Source: an uncultured Alphaproteobacteria bacterium (lineage in GTDB: Bacteria; Pseudomonadota; Alphaproteobacteria; GCA-2731375). From it: a DNA stretch of 64,000 nt. How positions within the stretch are numbered: the first letter of the stretch is position 1; every line of letters starts with the position of its first letter. Of this stretch, positions 1-10,241 are shown piece by piece. The translations under genes were made by a program, and so were the position numbers. The notes below the pieces were generated by a model. The model had not been told where the DNA came from and did no database searches. It saw only the letters and a list, made by a program, of their open reading frames with translations. Location: the NCBI GenBank assembly GCA_951812805.1, contig CATOSZ010000016.1, forward strand, positions 1 through 64,000, written 5' to 3'.

Positions 1-63
1 TACGAAACCCCTTTTGCAGAACAATCTGTACAGGACCCGTTTTGATTTGCCCGCCTTTGCGAT

Positions 64-114
64 GAAAGCCCCCAGGCTGATTGGCTCCATATAGCGGATC
101 AGCCTGGGGCTTTG
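64..114 (-). terminator. Hairpin terminator downstream of istB (copy 1)
   Basis: Inverted repeat AAAGCCCCCAGGCTGAT / ATCAGCCTGGGGCTTT with a short loop, just after the istB stop codon. The same hairpin follows istB in copy 2. It is a likely intrinsic terminator, though the T-run is short. Confidence 0.6.
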
Positions 115-206
115 CTTACAGGGCGGCTACTTTTGTCGTCGCTGTTTGCTTTGTGCGAAGCGGTAAGACATGTTGCCTGTTTCGATGATTGCGCAGTGAT
201 GCGTTA

Positions 207-1375
207 TACCAGTCGACATTGATGTCAACTCGCGGTTGGATTCCCTTGCTGGCTGATTTCTGACTCAATTGTGGTGATTCGGAAGAGGGGGATCACCATG
301 GGTCGGGGTATTGCCTTGCGCGAGGATTTCGATGCGGCGGCGTTGCGACGTCTGGCCAAGGGATCGAGGGATGCTAAACAGATCCGGCGCTTGCTTTCGC
401 TTGCTGTGATCTACGAGGGCGGGAGTCGGACGGAGGCCGCGCGGACGGGGGACGTCGGCCTTCAGGTGATCCGTGACTGGGTGCTGCGTTTCAACGCGGA
501 GGGCCCGGCCGGCCTGATCGACCGCAAGGCGCCGGGCGCGGCGAAGAAACTGGACCCGGCGCAACGGGACGCCTTGGCGGCCCGGGTGGAAGCGGGACCG
601 GATCCGGCGCGCGACGGCGTCATGCGCTGGCGGCTAGCGGATCTGGTCGACTGGATCGGCGAGAGCTTCGCGATCACGCTCGACCAGCGGACGGTGAGCC
701 GGGAGCTGAAGGCGATGGGCTTCGCCAGGATGACGATGCGGCCGCGCCATCACGCCCAGGAGCCGGGGGTGATCGAGGACTTCAAAAAAAATTCCCCGAG
801 CTGGTCGCGCGGGCTCGCAAAGCACTCCCCGACGGCACCGGGATAGAGATCTGGTGGCAGGATGAAACCCGCGTCGGACAGAAGAACAAGCATGCCCGGC
901 GCTGGGCCCGGCGCGGCACACGGCCACGCACCCCGCACGATCAGCGCACCAAGTCGGCCTATATCTTCGGCGCCATCTGCCCCGAGCGCGGCACCGGCGC
1001 CGCCATCGTCCAGCAACGCTGCAACACCGCCGCCATGCAGCAGCATCTGGAGGAAATCTCCGTCCAGGTTCAACCCGGAGCCCATGCCTTGATGCTGCTC
1101 GACCGGGCCGGCTGGCACACCACGAAACGGCTCGACGTCCCGGCCAACATAACCCTCCTGCCGCTGCCGCCGAGATCGCCCGAACTCAATCCTGCCGAGA
1201 ACGTCTGGCAGTACATCCGAAACAACTGGCTCTCCGACATCGTCTTCGAAGACCAGGACGACATCACCGATCATTGCTGCAAGGCCTGGAACAACCTCAT
1301 CGCACAGCCGGACAGAATCAAATCCATCGGACGAAGATCATGGGCCATCGGGTTCTGATCATTGTCGATTGGTAT
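207..1375 (+). mobile_element. IS630-family (Tc1/mariner-like) element inserted in istB
   Basis: The element is about 1.17 kb and has near-perfect terminal inverted repeats: TACCAGTCGACATTGAT on the left and TACCAATCGACAATGAT on the right (minus strand). TA dinucleotides flank it at 205-206 and 1376-1377, where the intact istB of copy 2 has a single TA. That is the hallmark of IS630 insertion. The exact boundary is uncertain by one base. It carries one transposase split into two overlapping frames. Confidence 0.92.
298..1358 (+). CDS. IS630-family transposase, made by a -1 frameshift
   Basis: Frame 1 starts at ATG 298 and encodes helix-turn-helix DNA-binding domains (about 180 residues), ending at 846. 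The catalytic part lies in the -1 frame and ends at 1358. The frames meet at a run of eight A residues (784-791): shifting back one base there reads KKKFPELV and continues without interruption. The DDE residues are all in the second frame: Asp in WWQDETRVG, Asp in LLDRAGWH, and Glu in [12 protein letters not shown]-run slippage is known in several IS630 members, so this is read as programmed frameshifting, not a mutation; a real frameshift mutation or sequencing error in the homopolymer is the alternative. Confidence 0.85.
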
Positions 1376-2025
1376 TACACGATCCAGCAACGCGGTTGTC
1401 ATTTTTGCATCTCCGAAGACGGAGACCCATTCCCCGAACTCCAGATTGGTGGTGATGATGACGCTGGTCTTCTCATAGAGTTTGCTGATCAGGTGGAACA
1501 AGAGCGCACCGCCGGATTTGGGGAATGGGATATAGCCCAGTTCGTCGATGATGACGCAATCCATGGCCGTCAGTTGCCGGATGATCTTGCCGGCGTTGCC
1601 TTCGGCCTGTTCCTTGATCAGCGCATTGATCAGATCGACGGCGTTGAAGAAACGGACCTTCTTTCCCTGATTGATCAACAGCGTCCCCAGAGCAATGGCG
1701 ATGTGGGTTTTGCCCGTACCGGTTCCGCCCACCAGAATGAGGTTGTGGGCCTCCTGGGTGAACTGCCCTGAGCAGAAGGGGTCGATTTGCGCTTGGGTGA
1801 CGGCGGCTAGGCCGTAATCGAAAGTGGCGAAGTCCTTATGGTGGGGGAACTTCGAGGCCCGCATTTGGTGCTGGATAGAGCGCACCCGGCGCTCTACAGT
1901 CTCGGCGTCGATCAGTTGCTTTATCGCAGTGGTCAGACTTGGCGGCTTGCGCGCGGCCAGCAAAGCTTCGGCGCAAGCCGCCATTCCATACAGCCTCAGG
2001 GCGATCAGTTGGTCTATCAAAGCTT

Positions 2026-3552
2026 TCATGCGACGGCCTCCCCGGCAACGCACAGCGTCTCATAGCGCTTGCAGTCCGCTTCGGGCCGCAAGGTCAGTTG
2101 CGGATAGGCGTGGCTCTCGCCCCATGGCGCGATGACCGGCTCCACCAGTTGGTTGATCAGATTGATGATGGCCGGAAGGCGCAGCGTGTTCTGCTCCACG
2201 GCCAGTTCACAGGCTATCTCGACCACCTCGATCCCGTGATCCTGGGCCAGCAGGAGCAGATCGACAAACTCCCGGTCCCCGCCTTTGCCGGCCATGTAAT
2301 GCGCCCTGACCCGGTGCATCGCCTCAGGCAATTGCCAACCCACAAAGGGCGCGCCATCTCTCAGCGCGCCGGGCTTGCGGTCGAGTAGGGGCAGGTAATG
2401 CCAGGGCTCGAAATAGCTGGCGTTGCGGGTAAAGCGGCGCTTGTGCTCGGCAATCACATTCTGCCCTGACACAACCACGATCCGGTCCGCATAGGCGCGC
2501 AGAGAGACAAGCTCCCCGGCGAACCGGGAGGGGACGCTATAGCGATTGGTGGCATATTGGACCAGACAGGTAGAGCGGACACGAGCGGCCTTCTCAACAT
2601 AGCCGTCAAAAGCCCGGCCCAGGGGACGCAGTTCGGCGCACTCGTCTGCGAACACGTCCGAGATCTTGCGATCCGATTGTTCGGGGTGGGCGCGATTCGC
2701 CAATTCCTCGCAGCGCAGACGCAACCAGCCGTTCAGCGCATCCAGATCGTCAAAGGCGGGCTTGGGCGCAAACAGCTGTCCCCGCAGGAACCCAACCTGG
2801 TTCTCAATCTGACCCTTCTCCCACCCCGCCGCGGGTGTGCAAGCAACCGGTTCCATCACATAGTGGTTCATCAACGCCAGAAAGCGCGGATGGAACACAC
2901 GGTCCTTAGAGCGCGAAACATAGGTTACCATCGTCTTGGGGTTGTCGATGATCACCCGGCGCGGTACGCCGCCATAGAAAGACATCGCCCGTGCAAAGGC
3001 GTCCAGCACCATCTCCTGAGATTCGCTGGGATAGGCAACAACAAAGGGCTTGCGGCTATGACATAGGCGGAAGTGGGCAACCTTTACCTTCTGCTCGACA
3101 CCGCCCAGGACAGCGTATTCCGTGCTCCAGTCAAACTGGAGCGCGTCACCTGCCGTAAAGTGCAACGGAATGAACGCATCCCCCGATCCGGCGCCAGAAC
3201 GCTTCAGGTCGCGGACAAACCTCTGAACCGTCGAGTAGGATCCGCTATAGCCTTCCGACACAAGCTGCTCATAAAGCTTCTTGGCCGTCCGGCGCTCACG
3301 GCGCGGGCGCCCCAGGTCCTGCTCAAAGAGCGCCCGAAGCCGGCTGGCGAAGCCATCGCTAAGCTTACGCCGGACGGGTGAAACGCGCCGCTGATAGCTC
3401 GGTGGATCGCCGTCCTTCAGATACTTCTTAATCGTGTTCCGCGACAAACCAGTCTGACGAGATACAGATCGGATACTCCGACCCTCCCGTAATATCCAAC
3501 GTCGGATCTTCAATACGCTTTCCATCAATACCACCTGCTCTTTCCTCCGCAC
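2026..3552 (-). CDS. istA: IstA transposase of IS21 copy 1
   Basis: This is a 508-residue transposase, full length for IS21-type IstA. An N-terminal helix-turn-helix ([17 protein letters not shown]) binds the element ends. The integrase core has Asp in FDWSTEY, Asp in VIIDNPKTM and Glu in KGQIENQVG, the DDE triad. The stop overlaps the istB start (ATGA), giving translational coupling. The start could also be the internal ATG at residue 10. It differs from the copy at 49652-51178 by at least Pro59 versus Leu59. The frame is intact, but its partner istB is disrupted. Confidence 0.94.
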   Translation of the reverse strand: MRRKEQVVLMESVLKIRRWILREGRSIRSVSRQTGLSRNTIKKYLKDGDPPSYQRRVSPVRRKLSDGFASRLRALFEQDLGRPRRERRTAKKLYEQLVSEGYSGSYSTVQRFVRDLKRSGAGSGDAFIPLHFTAGDALQFDWSTEYAVLGGVEQKVKVAHFRLCHSRKPFVVAYPSESQEMVLDAFARAMSFYGGVPRRVIIDNPKTMVTYVSRSKDRVFHPRFLALMNHYVMEPVACTPAAGWEKGQIENQVGFLRGQLFAPKPAFDDLDALNGWLRLRCEELANRAHPEQSDRKISDVFADECAELRPLGRAFDGYVEKAARVRSTCLVQYATNRYSVPSRFAGELVSLRAYADRIVVVSGQNVIAEHKRRFTRNASYFEPWHYLPLLDRKPGALRDGAPFVGWQLPEAMHRVRAHYMAGKGGDREFVDLLLLAQDHGIEVVEIACELAVEQNTLRLPAIINLINQLVEPVIAPWGESHAYPQLTLRPEADCKRYETLCVAGEAVA

Positions 3553-3641
3553 TGTTCCGTGCGGATGCTAGCGTTCCAGGTGGGTCAATTCTTACCGCTC
3601 ATAACCCACCAAAGTGGGTCAGTTTTGCATGCCGATTCACA

Positions 3642-3866
3642 CGCTCGTTCGACGAGATGCTGAAATCCGTGGGCTCCGATCTCGCTCACGTCTTACATAT
3701 CCAGGTCTTCCTCTTGGAGATGCACGACTTCGACCGAATGAACGAAGCCTACATACACGTCATGGGAGACCACCGACCGGCCCGCACCGTGGTCGGCGCC
3801 CGTGAACTGCCCAAGCCTGGTTTCCGGGTTCTGATGAACCTGACGGCCGTCGTCGCCGACACCTGA
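3642..3866 (+). pseudogene. RidA/YjgF-family protein, 5'-truncated by IS21
   Basis: About 74 codons of the C-terminal half of a RidA (YjgF/YER057c/UK114) family protein remain. The frame enters directly from the IS21 end and reads SFDEMLKSVGSDLAHVLHIQ, then FDRMNEAYIHVMG, PARTVVGARELPK and the C-terminal beta strand. The pattern DxxxMNEaY...PARtvVg..LPk is characteristic of the family, which hydrolyses reactive enamines or imines. The N-terminal half is absent from the window on this side, so the gene is dead. ATG 3657 could start a 69-residue fragment, but that would lack half of the fold. Confidence 0.8.
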
Positions 3867-3878
3867 TCGGGTGGCGGT

Positions 3879-5555
3879 CTAGAACAATCCCTCGATCCGG
3901 CCCTGGTCGTCGATGTGGATGGCCTCCGCCGCGGGCACGCGGGGCAGGCCGGGCATGGTCATGATCTCGCCGCAGATGGCGACGATGAACTCGGCCCCGG
4001 CCGACAGCTTCACTTCGCGGATCGGGATGGTGTGACCGCTGGGGGCACCTTTCAGATTCTGGTCGGTCGAGAAGGAATATTGCGTCTTGGCGATGCAGAT
4101 CGGGAAGTGGCCGTGGCCCTGGGCTTCGAACTGCGCCAGCTGGTCGACGACGCGCTTCTCGGCCGTGATGTCGGCGGCGCCGTAAATGTTCTGCGCGACG
4201 CAACGAACCTTCTCCAGCAGGCCCATGTCGTCCGGGTACAGCGGCTGGAAGTCCGCCGTGCCGCCGTCGGCCAGATCCACGACCGTCTTCGCCAGGTCTT
4301 CCGTGCCGGCGCCACCGTTGGCCCAGTGGCTGCAGACATGGGCGGCGACGCCGCGCGCGGTGCAGAATTCGCGCACCGCCTCCATCTCCGCCGCGGTATC
4401 GGCGGTGAACTGGTTGACCGCGACGACGGCCGGCACCTGGTAGCGGGCGATGTTGTCGAGATGGCGGCCGAGGTTCTCCAACCCGGCCTTCACCGCCGCG
4501 ACATTTTCCTGGCCTAGCGCATCCCGGGCGACGCCGCCGTGCATCTTCAGGGCGCGGACCGTGGCGACGACGACCGCGGCGGCCGGCTTCAGGCCGGCCT
4601 TGCGGCATTTGATGTCGAAGAACTTCTCCGCGCCCAGGTCCGCGCCGAAGCCGGCCTCGGTCACCACATAGTCGGCGATCTTCAGGGCGCTACGGGTCGC
4701 GATGACGCTGTTGCAGCCATGCGCGATGTTGGCGAAGGGACCGCCGTGCACGAAGGCCGGGTTGTTCTCCAGGGTCTGCACCAGGTTGGGCGCCAGCGCG
4801 TCCTTCAGCAGCGTGGCCATCGGCCCGTCGGCCTTCAGCTCGCGCGCGGTGACCGGCTGGCGCTCACGGGTATATCCGACGACGATGTTGCCGAGGCGGC
4901 GTTGCAGGTCCTCGATGTCGGTGGCGAGGCAGAAGATGGCCATCACCTCGGAGGCGACGGTGATGTCGAAGCCGTCCTCGCGCGGGAAGCCGTTGGCGAC
5001 GCCGCCGAGGTTCACGTTGATCGAGCGGAGCGCCCGGTCGTTCATATCGACGACCCGGCGCCAGGTCACCCGGCGCGCGTCGATGCCGAGCGCGTTGCCC
5101 CAGTAGATATGGTTGTCCAACATCGCCGCCAGCAGGTTGTTGGCGGCCCCGATGGCGTGGAAGTCGCCGGTGAAGTGAAGGTTGATGTCCTCCATCGGCA
5201 CGACCTGGGCATAGCCGCCGCCGGCCGCCCCGCCCTTGACGCCGAAGCAGGGCCCGAGGCTCGGCTCGCGCAGGCAGATCAGCGCGTTCTTGCCGATCTT
5301 GTTCAGGCCGTCGCCGAGGCCGACGGTCGTCGTCGTCTTGCCCTCGCCCGCCGGTGTCGGCGTGATCGCGGTGACCAGGATCAGCTTGCCGTCCGTGCCC
5401 TCGAGGGACTCAAGATAGCCGAGATCGATCTTCGCCTTGGTCGGCCCATGGCGATAGAGGTGCGCCTGCGGGATCGCCAGCCGATCGGCGATCTCGTCCA
5501 CACCCTTCATCGTCGCCGCACGCGCGATTTCGATATCGCTCTTCACCTCGGTCAT
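3879..5555 (-). CDS. fhs: Formate-tetrahydrofolate ligase
   Basis: The protein has 558 residues, the normal length for this family. It makes 10-formyl-THF from formate, THF and ATP, feeding one-carbon units to purines or oxidising them in reverse. The family P-loop [11 protein letters not shown] lies at about residues 65-75, and the blocks [20 protein letters not shown] and [14 protein letters not shown] follow. The ATG at 5555 is preferred over one seven codons upstream because GGAGG sits about ten bases before it. It is a single gene: upstream lies the broken cyclase, downstream the RidA stump. No riboswitch or operator was seen in the roughly 90-bp leader. Confidence 0.97.
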   Translation of the reverse strand: MTEVKSDIEIARAATMKGVDEIADRLAIPQAHLYRHGPTKAKIDLGYLESLEGTDGKLILVTAITPTPAGEGKTTTTVGLGDGLNKIGKNALICLREPSLGPCFGVKGGAAGGGYAQVVPMEDINLHFTGDFHAIGAANNLLAAMLDNHIYWGNALGIDARRVTWRRVVDMNDRALRSINVNLGGVANGFPREDGFDITVASEVMAIFCLATDIEDLQRRLGNIVVGYTRERQPVTARELKADGPMATLLKDALAPNLVQTLENNPAFVHGGPFANIAHGCNSVIATRSALKIADYVVTEAGFGADLGAEKFFDIKCRKAGLKPAAAVVVATVRALKMHGGVARDALGQENVAAVKAGLENLGRHLDNIARYQVPAVVAVNQFTADTAAEMEAVREFCTARGVAAHVCSHWANGGAGTEDLAKTVVDLADGGTADFQPLYPDDMGLLEKVRCVAQNIYGAADITAEKRVVDQLAQFEAQGHGHFPICIAKTQYSFSTDQNLKGAPSGHTIPIREVKLSAGAEFIVAICGEIMTMPGLPRVPAAEAIHIDDQGRIEGLF

Positions 5556-6197
5556 CGTCACTTTCCTCCCAAGCATGGCCCAACCGGCCGACAGGGCATC
5601 ATGCGCATCCGCATGCCGTCTGTCGATATCGCGCCGAAAACTGGTCTATTCGCGCCGCATGCCGGCGGCCCGCAGGTACGCCGAGAGCGTTGCTTGATAT
5701 TCAATGTCCCGCGTCGGATAGGGCCGCAGAACATCGCGGATCGAGAAGCGCGGATCGATCTGCCCCAGCGCGGTGACCACATCCCCGGCGTCGGCGTGGC
5801 GACCGTGGGCTTCCAGCGCGGCCGCCAGCAGTCCGGCGCAATGTGGCAGGTGGGGCATCAACATGCGGGCCTTCTCGAGAACCAACACCGCGTCTCTCGA
5901 TTGGCCGCGCAGCAGAGCGGCGACCCCCAACGTCGTCAGATAGAAGGGAAAAATATCCGGCTGCAGCTCGATCGATTTCATCGCCTGCTGGTAGGCCCTA
6001 TCGATCTGGCCCACGGCAATGAGGCAGCGCGCATGGATATGAAGGCCAGGCGGGGCGACGGAAAGGACGATCCCCGCCTCGCATTGCCGGATCGCGTCGT
6101 CGAACTCGTAGCGGGCCAGGTGGATCAGCCCGCGCAGCAGAGGGAGGCCACCGAAGACCCGCTCCTCGGGCGACCGGGCCATGGCGTCCTCCCAAAT

Positions 6198-7968
6198 GTA
6201 ACAGGGGCAAAACCCCGGGCGGTCAAGCCATTTCGATGCAGCGTTGTCTGACGAGGATCGGCAGTGGGGGCACGGGTGGGGCGCCGGGGACCTTGAGGCG
6301 GTCGCCGAGATAATCCCAGAAGGAGAGGCCAAGTTTCTGGCAGGTCTTGTAGAGGCCGAGGAATGTGTCTCGGGCCTGCTTGCCGTCCTCGGAGCGTGTG
6401 CCGCCGGAGAATTTTCGCCTTGTGACCATGGCGCGGATGTCGCGTTCCGCGCCGTTGGTGTTGAGCGGGACCTCCGGGCGGTCGAGGACGACGAGCAGTT
6501 CGTCGCGGTTGGCATGCAGGCGAGCCAGGAGCCGGTCGAGGCGGAGGAATCCGGTCTTGGTCGCGAAGAGCGCATCGAAGCGGCATGCCAGGTGGGCCCG
6601 CCGTCCTGGCGCCGGCCTTTCGCGATAGGCTTTGAGATCGGCGTAGAGTTGCCAGAGCCGTGCCTGGATGTGTTCCTTCTCGCGCCGCTGGCTCCGGGAG
6701 AAGGTCATCAGCTTGTGGATCAAGCGCTCCGCATGGACCCAGCAGAGCGCGTGGCGGCCGACGTTGAACTGGCCAGCATCGTCACTCAGGACGACGCAGG
6801 CGCCCGCGGCCGTGCCCCTGAGCAGGCCGTGCGCGGCGATGGCGCCCCACAGCGCCCCCTCGGTGGCGGTCCGCGCGGCCCCGCGCCCGTCCCCGTGCCC
6901 GGTGATGGCGAGCCGCCCCAGGTGGGCCAGCCAGGCATCTTCGTTGGTGAAGCGCCGCGGGCAGCCCTCGGCCAGACGGGCGATCACCGATGCGGCCAGG
7001 TCGCGCTCGGCCATGTAGGCGAAGGCGGCGGCATTGAGCACATAGTCCGCGTGGCCGGCCCGCAGCCGTTCCAGGAAGTTCAAGCGGCTCTTGGAAAACG
7101 TCGTGGCGAACCAAGCGAAGGCGTCGTTGCCGATCCCGCTCGTCACCCCGTTGCGGTTGGCGTGGCGGGCGCCGGTATCGTCGACGCTGATCCAGGGCGC
7201 CGTCTCCAGGCCGGCGCGCAGCACCGCCTCGCCCTCGGCGACGAAGCCGTCATGGCCCTCGTTCAACAACCGCACCACCTGGCGCTTGGAGATCTTGATG
7301 CCGAGGTCGTCCAAGAGCCGCGCCAAGCGCTCCGCGCTGGTCTGGCCGCCATGATAGAGCGCCAGCACGAAACGCCTGAGCGCCGGGCCGAAGTGGCCGC
7401 GCGTCCCCGCCGGCAGCGGCGCCACGATCGTGGCCCCCTCGGGCGTCAGCCAGCGCTCGCGGCGTAACAGGACAGTGTTCGGCCGGCAGAGCAGGTCCTG
7501 AACCAGATAGTCTTCATAGCCCTTGAAGCGCGAGCCCGCCGGCACGGCGGCCCGGACGATCCGCCTCTCGTCGATGGGAACCCGGCCCTTCTTGGCCCGC
7601 CGTCCCGCCTTCCGCCCCGTCCGGCCCCGGGATACGGCCTGCTTGTCCATGCCGCTCGGCTTGATATCCGGTGGCCCGGAAAGGCCTTTGAGACGGCGGA
7701 TCTCTTCGCGCAATGTCGCGTTCTCGGCACGCAGGGCCGCCTGCTCCTCAAGCAGCGTCAGAACCAGCGCCTTCAGGGCGGCGACATCAAGATCGTCGAG
7801 ATCCGGAAGCGATTCGGCCATGACGGGATCGAATCACAGACCTCCCGCCGCGAACATCGATATCTGGTCACTTGACGCGGAAGCCTCACAAGATGTGGCC
7901 GTTGAGACTCACCCCTATACCCAGGCCAGATCCCCCCGTCCCCAGGCCCGGCCTTTTGCCCCGGTTAC
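6198..7968 (-). mobile_element. IS66-family (ISBst12-like) element, copy 1
   Basis: The element is 1771 bp, with terminal inverted repeats GTAACCGGGGCAAAA and GTAACAGGGGCAAAA. It is flanked by the perfect 8-bp duplication TCCCAAAT (6190-6197 and 7969-7976), as expected for IS66. One transposase gene fills it; the tnpA and tnpB helper genes of classical IS66 are absent, as in the ISBst12 subgroup. The encoded protein is the same as in copies 2 and 3. Confidence 0.96.
6223..7821 (-). CDS. IS66-family transposase (copy 1)
   Basis: The protein has 532 residues. An N-terminal coiled coil (EEQAALRAENATLREEIRRL) precedes a basic linker and a zinc-finger-like region, then the catalytic core. Putative DDE residues are Asp in WISVDDTGARH, Asp in VLSDDAGQFNVG and Glu in NTNGAERDIRAMV. 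The conserved IS66 signature CWVHAERL is present. The frame is intact, so the element may be active. GGGAGG lies somewhat far (about 19 bases) upstream of the ATG. Confidence 0.95.
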   Translation of the reverse strand: MAESLPDLDDLDVAALKALVLTLLEEQAALRAENATLREEIRRLKGLSGPPDIKPSGMDKQAVSRGRTGRKAGRRAKKGRVPIDERRIVRAAVPAGSRFKGYEDYLVQDLLCRPNTVLLRRERWLTPEGATIVAPLPAGTRGHFGPALRRFVLALYHGGQTSAERLARLLDDLGIKISKRQVVRLLNEGHDGFVAEGEAVLRAGLETAPWISVDDTGARHANRNGVTSGIGNDAFAWFATTFSKSRLNFLERLRAGHADYVLNAAAFAYMAERDLAASVIARLAEGCPRRFTNEDAWLAHLGRLAITGHGDGRGAARTATEGALWGAIAAHGLLRGTAAGACVVLSDDAGQFNVGRHALCWVHAERLIHKLMTFSRSQRREKEHIQARLWQLYADLKAYRERPAPGRRAHLACRFDALFATKTGFLRLDRLLARLHANRDELLVVLDRPEVPLNTNGAERDIRAMVTRRKFSGGTRSEDGKQARDTFLGLYKTCQKLGLSFWDYLGDRLKVPGAPPVPPLPILVRQRCIEMA

Positions 7969-9335
7969 TCCCAAATCGCCTCGGCCTCCGCGAGGCTCCG
8001 CTCCGGATCGCCGGCCCAGCCGAGCAACACACGGTGTGCCCGGGCCGCCACCCCGAAGAGCGAGGCATGCGTCAGATCCGGATCCAGGCGAAGGGCAAGG
8101 TCGACCTCCCGTTCGGCGCGGTCGATGCCCTTCGGATCGAGCCGCGCCCAGGAGATGATGGCCCGTTGAAGATGGCGGAACGCCTCGTCGCTGTTAGCCA
8201 ATTCACGCTGAGCGCGGACAGCATCCCCCTGCGACAACGCCGCGTCCGTCTCGACCAGGATGGCCATGCACAACTCGTCCTGAAGCTCGAAGAGATCCTC
8301 CATCCCGCGATCGTAGCGATCCGCCCATATCGGCTCGCCACTCTCCGTATCGATCAGTTGGACATTCAGCCGTAGCCGCGATCCCATCGCCTGAACGCTG
8401 CCTTCGATCAGATAGCGAACCGTCAGGCGTTCGCCGGCCGCGCGGGAATCGAGCGTTTGTCCCTGAAGGGCGAAGCTGGCGTTGCGCGAGGCGACACTGA
8501 GTCGCGTGGCCCGCGACAGATCGGCAATCAGGCTTTCCGTGAGGCCGTCGCAGAAATAGTCGAGATCCTCGTCCCGGCTCCTGTTGGCGAAGGGTAGAAC
8601 GGCGAGGGTCGGCTGGTGGATTCCGGCGATCAGCTCGGCAAGCGCACCGCGTTCCCCGCCCTCGTCACGCCCCGCCGCCCCCGCCTCGCCGCCCTCCCAG
8701 CGCCAGACATGCAGCGGCTGGCTCAGGTTCTTAACCTCGTGATGGCCGGCGTCCTCGAAACGGGCGGCGACCTTGCCGCGGACCTGGCGCATGACGTCGT
8801 CGGAGATCGCGATCGAACCGGCGCCGGCCAGGCCCTCGAGGCGGGCGGCGACGTTGATGCCCTCGCCCAGGATGTCGTCACCGTCGATCACGATATCGCC
8901 GACGTTGATGCCGATGCGATAGCGGATGCGCCGGTCGTCGGGCTGCCCGGCTTCGTGGTCGGCGACGCGGGTCTGGATCTCGACCGCGCATTCGACCGCA
9001 TCGACCGCGCTGGCGAATTCCACCAGCAAGCCATCGCCGGTCGTCTTTACGATGCGGCCCCGGAAGGCGGTGATCGCCGGGTCGATCAACGCCGCGCGAT
9101 GCCGGCGCTGGCGGGCGATGGTGCCGGCCTCGTCGGCTTCCATCAGCCGCGAATAGCCGACCATGTCGGTGGCCAGAATGGCCGCCAGCCGTCTCTCGAC
9201 CCGATCCACGATGATAACTCCGGTACATCCCCCCGCCGCTGGCGGCGCGCGATCCTAGCCGCCTTGGGGATTGATTTCACCTCCCAGCCCGTCGACACTC
9301 CGCCCCAGATAGAAACCTCGAAGAGGAGCGGGTCG

Positions 9336-10193
9336 GTGGCGACTGCTTTGAAGCCGACGGACGTCGAACATTTCCGCGAACAGGGCTTCATGCCGGCCCG
9401 CCCGATCCTAAGCGCGGGCGAGGTCGCGCACTACCGCGGCTGCCTTGAGGCGTTCGAGGCCGCGCAGGGCGCCACGCTCGGCGAGCTGCCGGGCCAGCTC
9501 AGGGCCAAGACCCATCTGCTGTTCCCCTGGATGGACGAACTCGCCCGCCATCCCGCCATCCTCGACGTGGTCGAGGGGCTGATCGGCCCGGACATCCTGA
9601 TCTATCACGTCACCAGCTGGCTGAAGGAGCCGGGCACCGGCAGCTACGTCAGCTGGCACCAGGACGCGACCTACTTCGGGCTCGATCCGGCGGAGCATGT
9701 GACGGCGTGGGTCGCGCTCTCCAACTCCGACCTGGAGAGCGGCTGCGTGCGGGTCCTGCCGGGCAGCCACCGCCAGGGCCAACGCCCGCACGAGAGCGGG
9801 CCGACCGAGGGCAACCTGCTGTCGAACGGCCAGGTGCTGCGCGATATCCCGCTCGACGAGCCGGGCGTGGCGCTGGAAGTGCCGCCCGGCCATCTCTCGG
9901 TGCACCACACCCACCTGATGCACGCCTCGGGTCCCAACCGGACGGCGGAGCGGCGCATCGGCTTCGGCATCAGCTATATCCCGACGCGGGTCCGCCATCT
10001 GGGCGAAACCCGACTGACCGCCATGCTGGTCCGGGGTGAGGACCGCTTCGACCATTTCGAGCATGAGGTGCCGCCCGCCGGCGAATTCGACGACGCGGCA
10101 CGGGCCCGCCACGCGGCGGCCTGCGAACGGTTCTTCTCCTCGCACGGCTCGCGCCGCACCGGGGACGGCGCCGGGGCGATCGAGGCACACTGA
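9336..10193 (+). CDS. Phytanoyl-CoA dioxygenase (PhyH) family protein
   Basis: The protein has 285 residues and belongs to the Fe(II)/2-oxoglutarate-dependent PhyH family. The iron-binding HxD is His108-x-Asp110 in SWHQDATYFG; the distal His is probably in SVHHTHLMHASG, followed by an Arg (TAERR) that would hold 2-oxoglutarate. The GTG at 9336 is chosen because GGAG lies eight bases upstream and similarity to the family begins there (LKPTDVEHFREQGF). The substrate cannot be told from sequence. A VOC-fold protein follows 48 bp downstream and may share the transcript. The 126 bp before it is a divergent promoter region shared with the broken cyclase gene. Confidence 0.9.
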   Translation: MATALKPTDVEHFREQGFMPARPILSAGEVAHYRGCLEAFEAAQGATLGELPGQLRAKTHLLFPWMDELARHPAILDVVEGLIGPDILIYHVTSWLKEPGTGSYVSWHQDATYFGLDPAEHVTAWVALSNSDLESGCVRVLPGSHRQGQRPHESGPTEGNLLSNGQVLRDIPLDEPGVALEVPPGHLSVHHTHLMHASGPNRTAERRIGFGISYIPTRVRHLGETRLTAMLVRGEDRFDHFEHEVPPAGEFDDAARARHAAACERFFSSHGSRRTGDGAGAIEAH

Positions 10194-10241
10194 CGGCGAC
10201 GGTGATATAGTGCCGCCCGAAAACGGGAGGAGCACAAAGAC

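Larger units (their letters stand above)
127..2029 (-). pseudogene. istB: istB, IS21 helper ATPase, split by IS630
   Basis: The gene reads from ATG at 2029 (overlapping the istA stop as ATGA) down to 1378, is broken by the IS630 element at 207-1375, and resumes at 206 down to the stop at 127-129. Removing the insert and one TA target copy gives 732 nt, exactly the length of the intact istB at 51175-51906. The N-terminal part keeps the Walker A motif GGTGTGKTH and the Walker B-like IIDELGY. As it stands, translation runs into IS630 DNA and stops near 1271, losing the last 26 or so residues. IstB normally loads and activates the IstA transposase, so this copy probably depends on copy 2 for movement. 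Confidence 0.92.
1..3641 (-). mobile_element. IS21-family element, copy 1 (right end outside the window, nested IS630 inside)
   Basis: This is the reverse complement of the complete IS21 copy at 49563-52536. istA and istB run leftwards with the usual ATGA overlap. The inner end at about 3641 carries the terminal sequence TGTGAATCGGCATGC (read on the minus strand), followed by two subterminal repeats containing CTGACCC and TTGACCC, exactly as in copy 2. The other end lies beyond base 1. An IS630-family element sits in istB, so this copy lacks an intact helper ATPase. Its inner end abuts a RidA-family gene that has lost its start. The visible parts match copy 2 closely; one difference seen is Pro59 of IstA here versus Leu59 in copy 2. 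Confidence 0.93.
5646..9209 (-). pseudogene. Class III adenylate/guanylate cyclase with TolB-N-like and TPR regions, split by IS66 copy 1
   Basis: The 5' part (9209-7969) encodes the cyclase catalytic domain with metal-binding Asp in ATDMVGYSRLM, KTTGDGLL and the NVAARLE segment, then a region typical of this family (LAVLPFANRSRDEDLDYFCDG). The 3' part (6189-5646) encodes TPR-type helices. IS66 copy 1 (6198-7968) lies between, flanked by TCCCAAAT on both sides. Removing it restores one frame (EAEAIWEDAMARSPEE) of 594 codons. At present the first base of the IS completes a Glu codon and the next three form TAA, so a 414-residue protein with the cyclase domain but without most TPR repeats could still be made. 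Such proteins make cAMP or cGMP under control of the C-terminal part. Confidence 0.92.

Noticed and set aside
4539-6251. Long open frame opposite the fhs gene
   Set aside because: It is the antisense shadow of a conserved gene in GC-rich DNA; it has no ribosome site and no recognisable domain. The same applies to long frames opposite glnD (14736-17360), mutS (18509-20887), secA (43400-46114) and the portal gene.
5646-6575. A single 309-residue protein reading from IS66 DNA into the cyclase TPR tail
   Set aside because: The upstream half is the antisense side of the transposase gene and the frame joins the cyclase tail only by chance of the insertion; the 8-bp target repeats show that the tail belongs to the gene starting at 9209.
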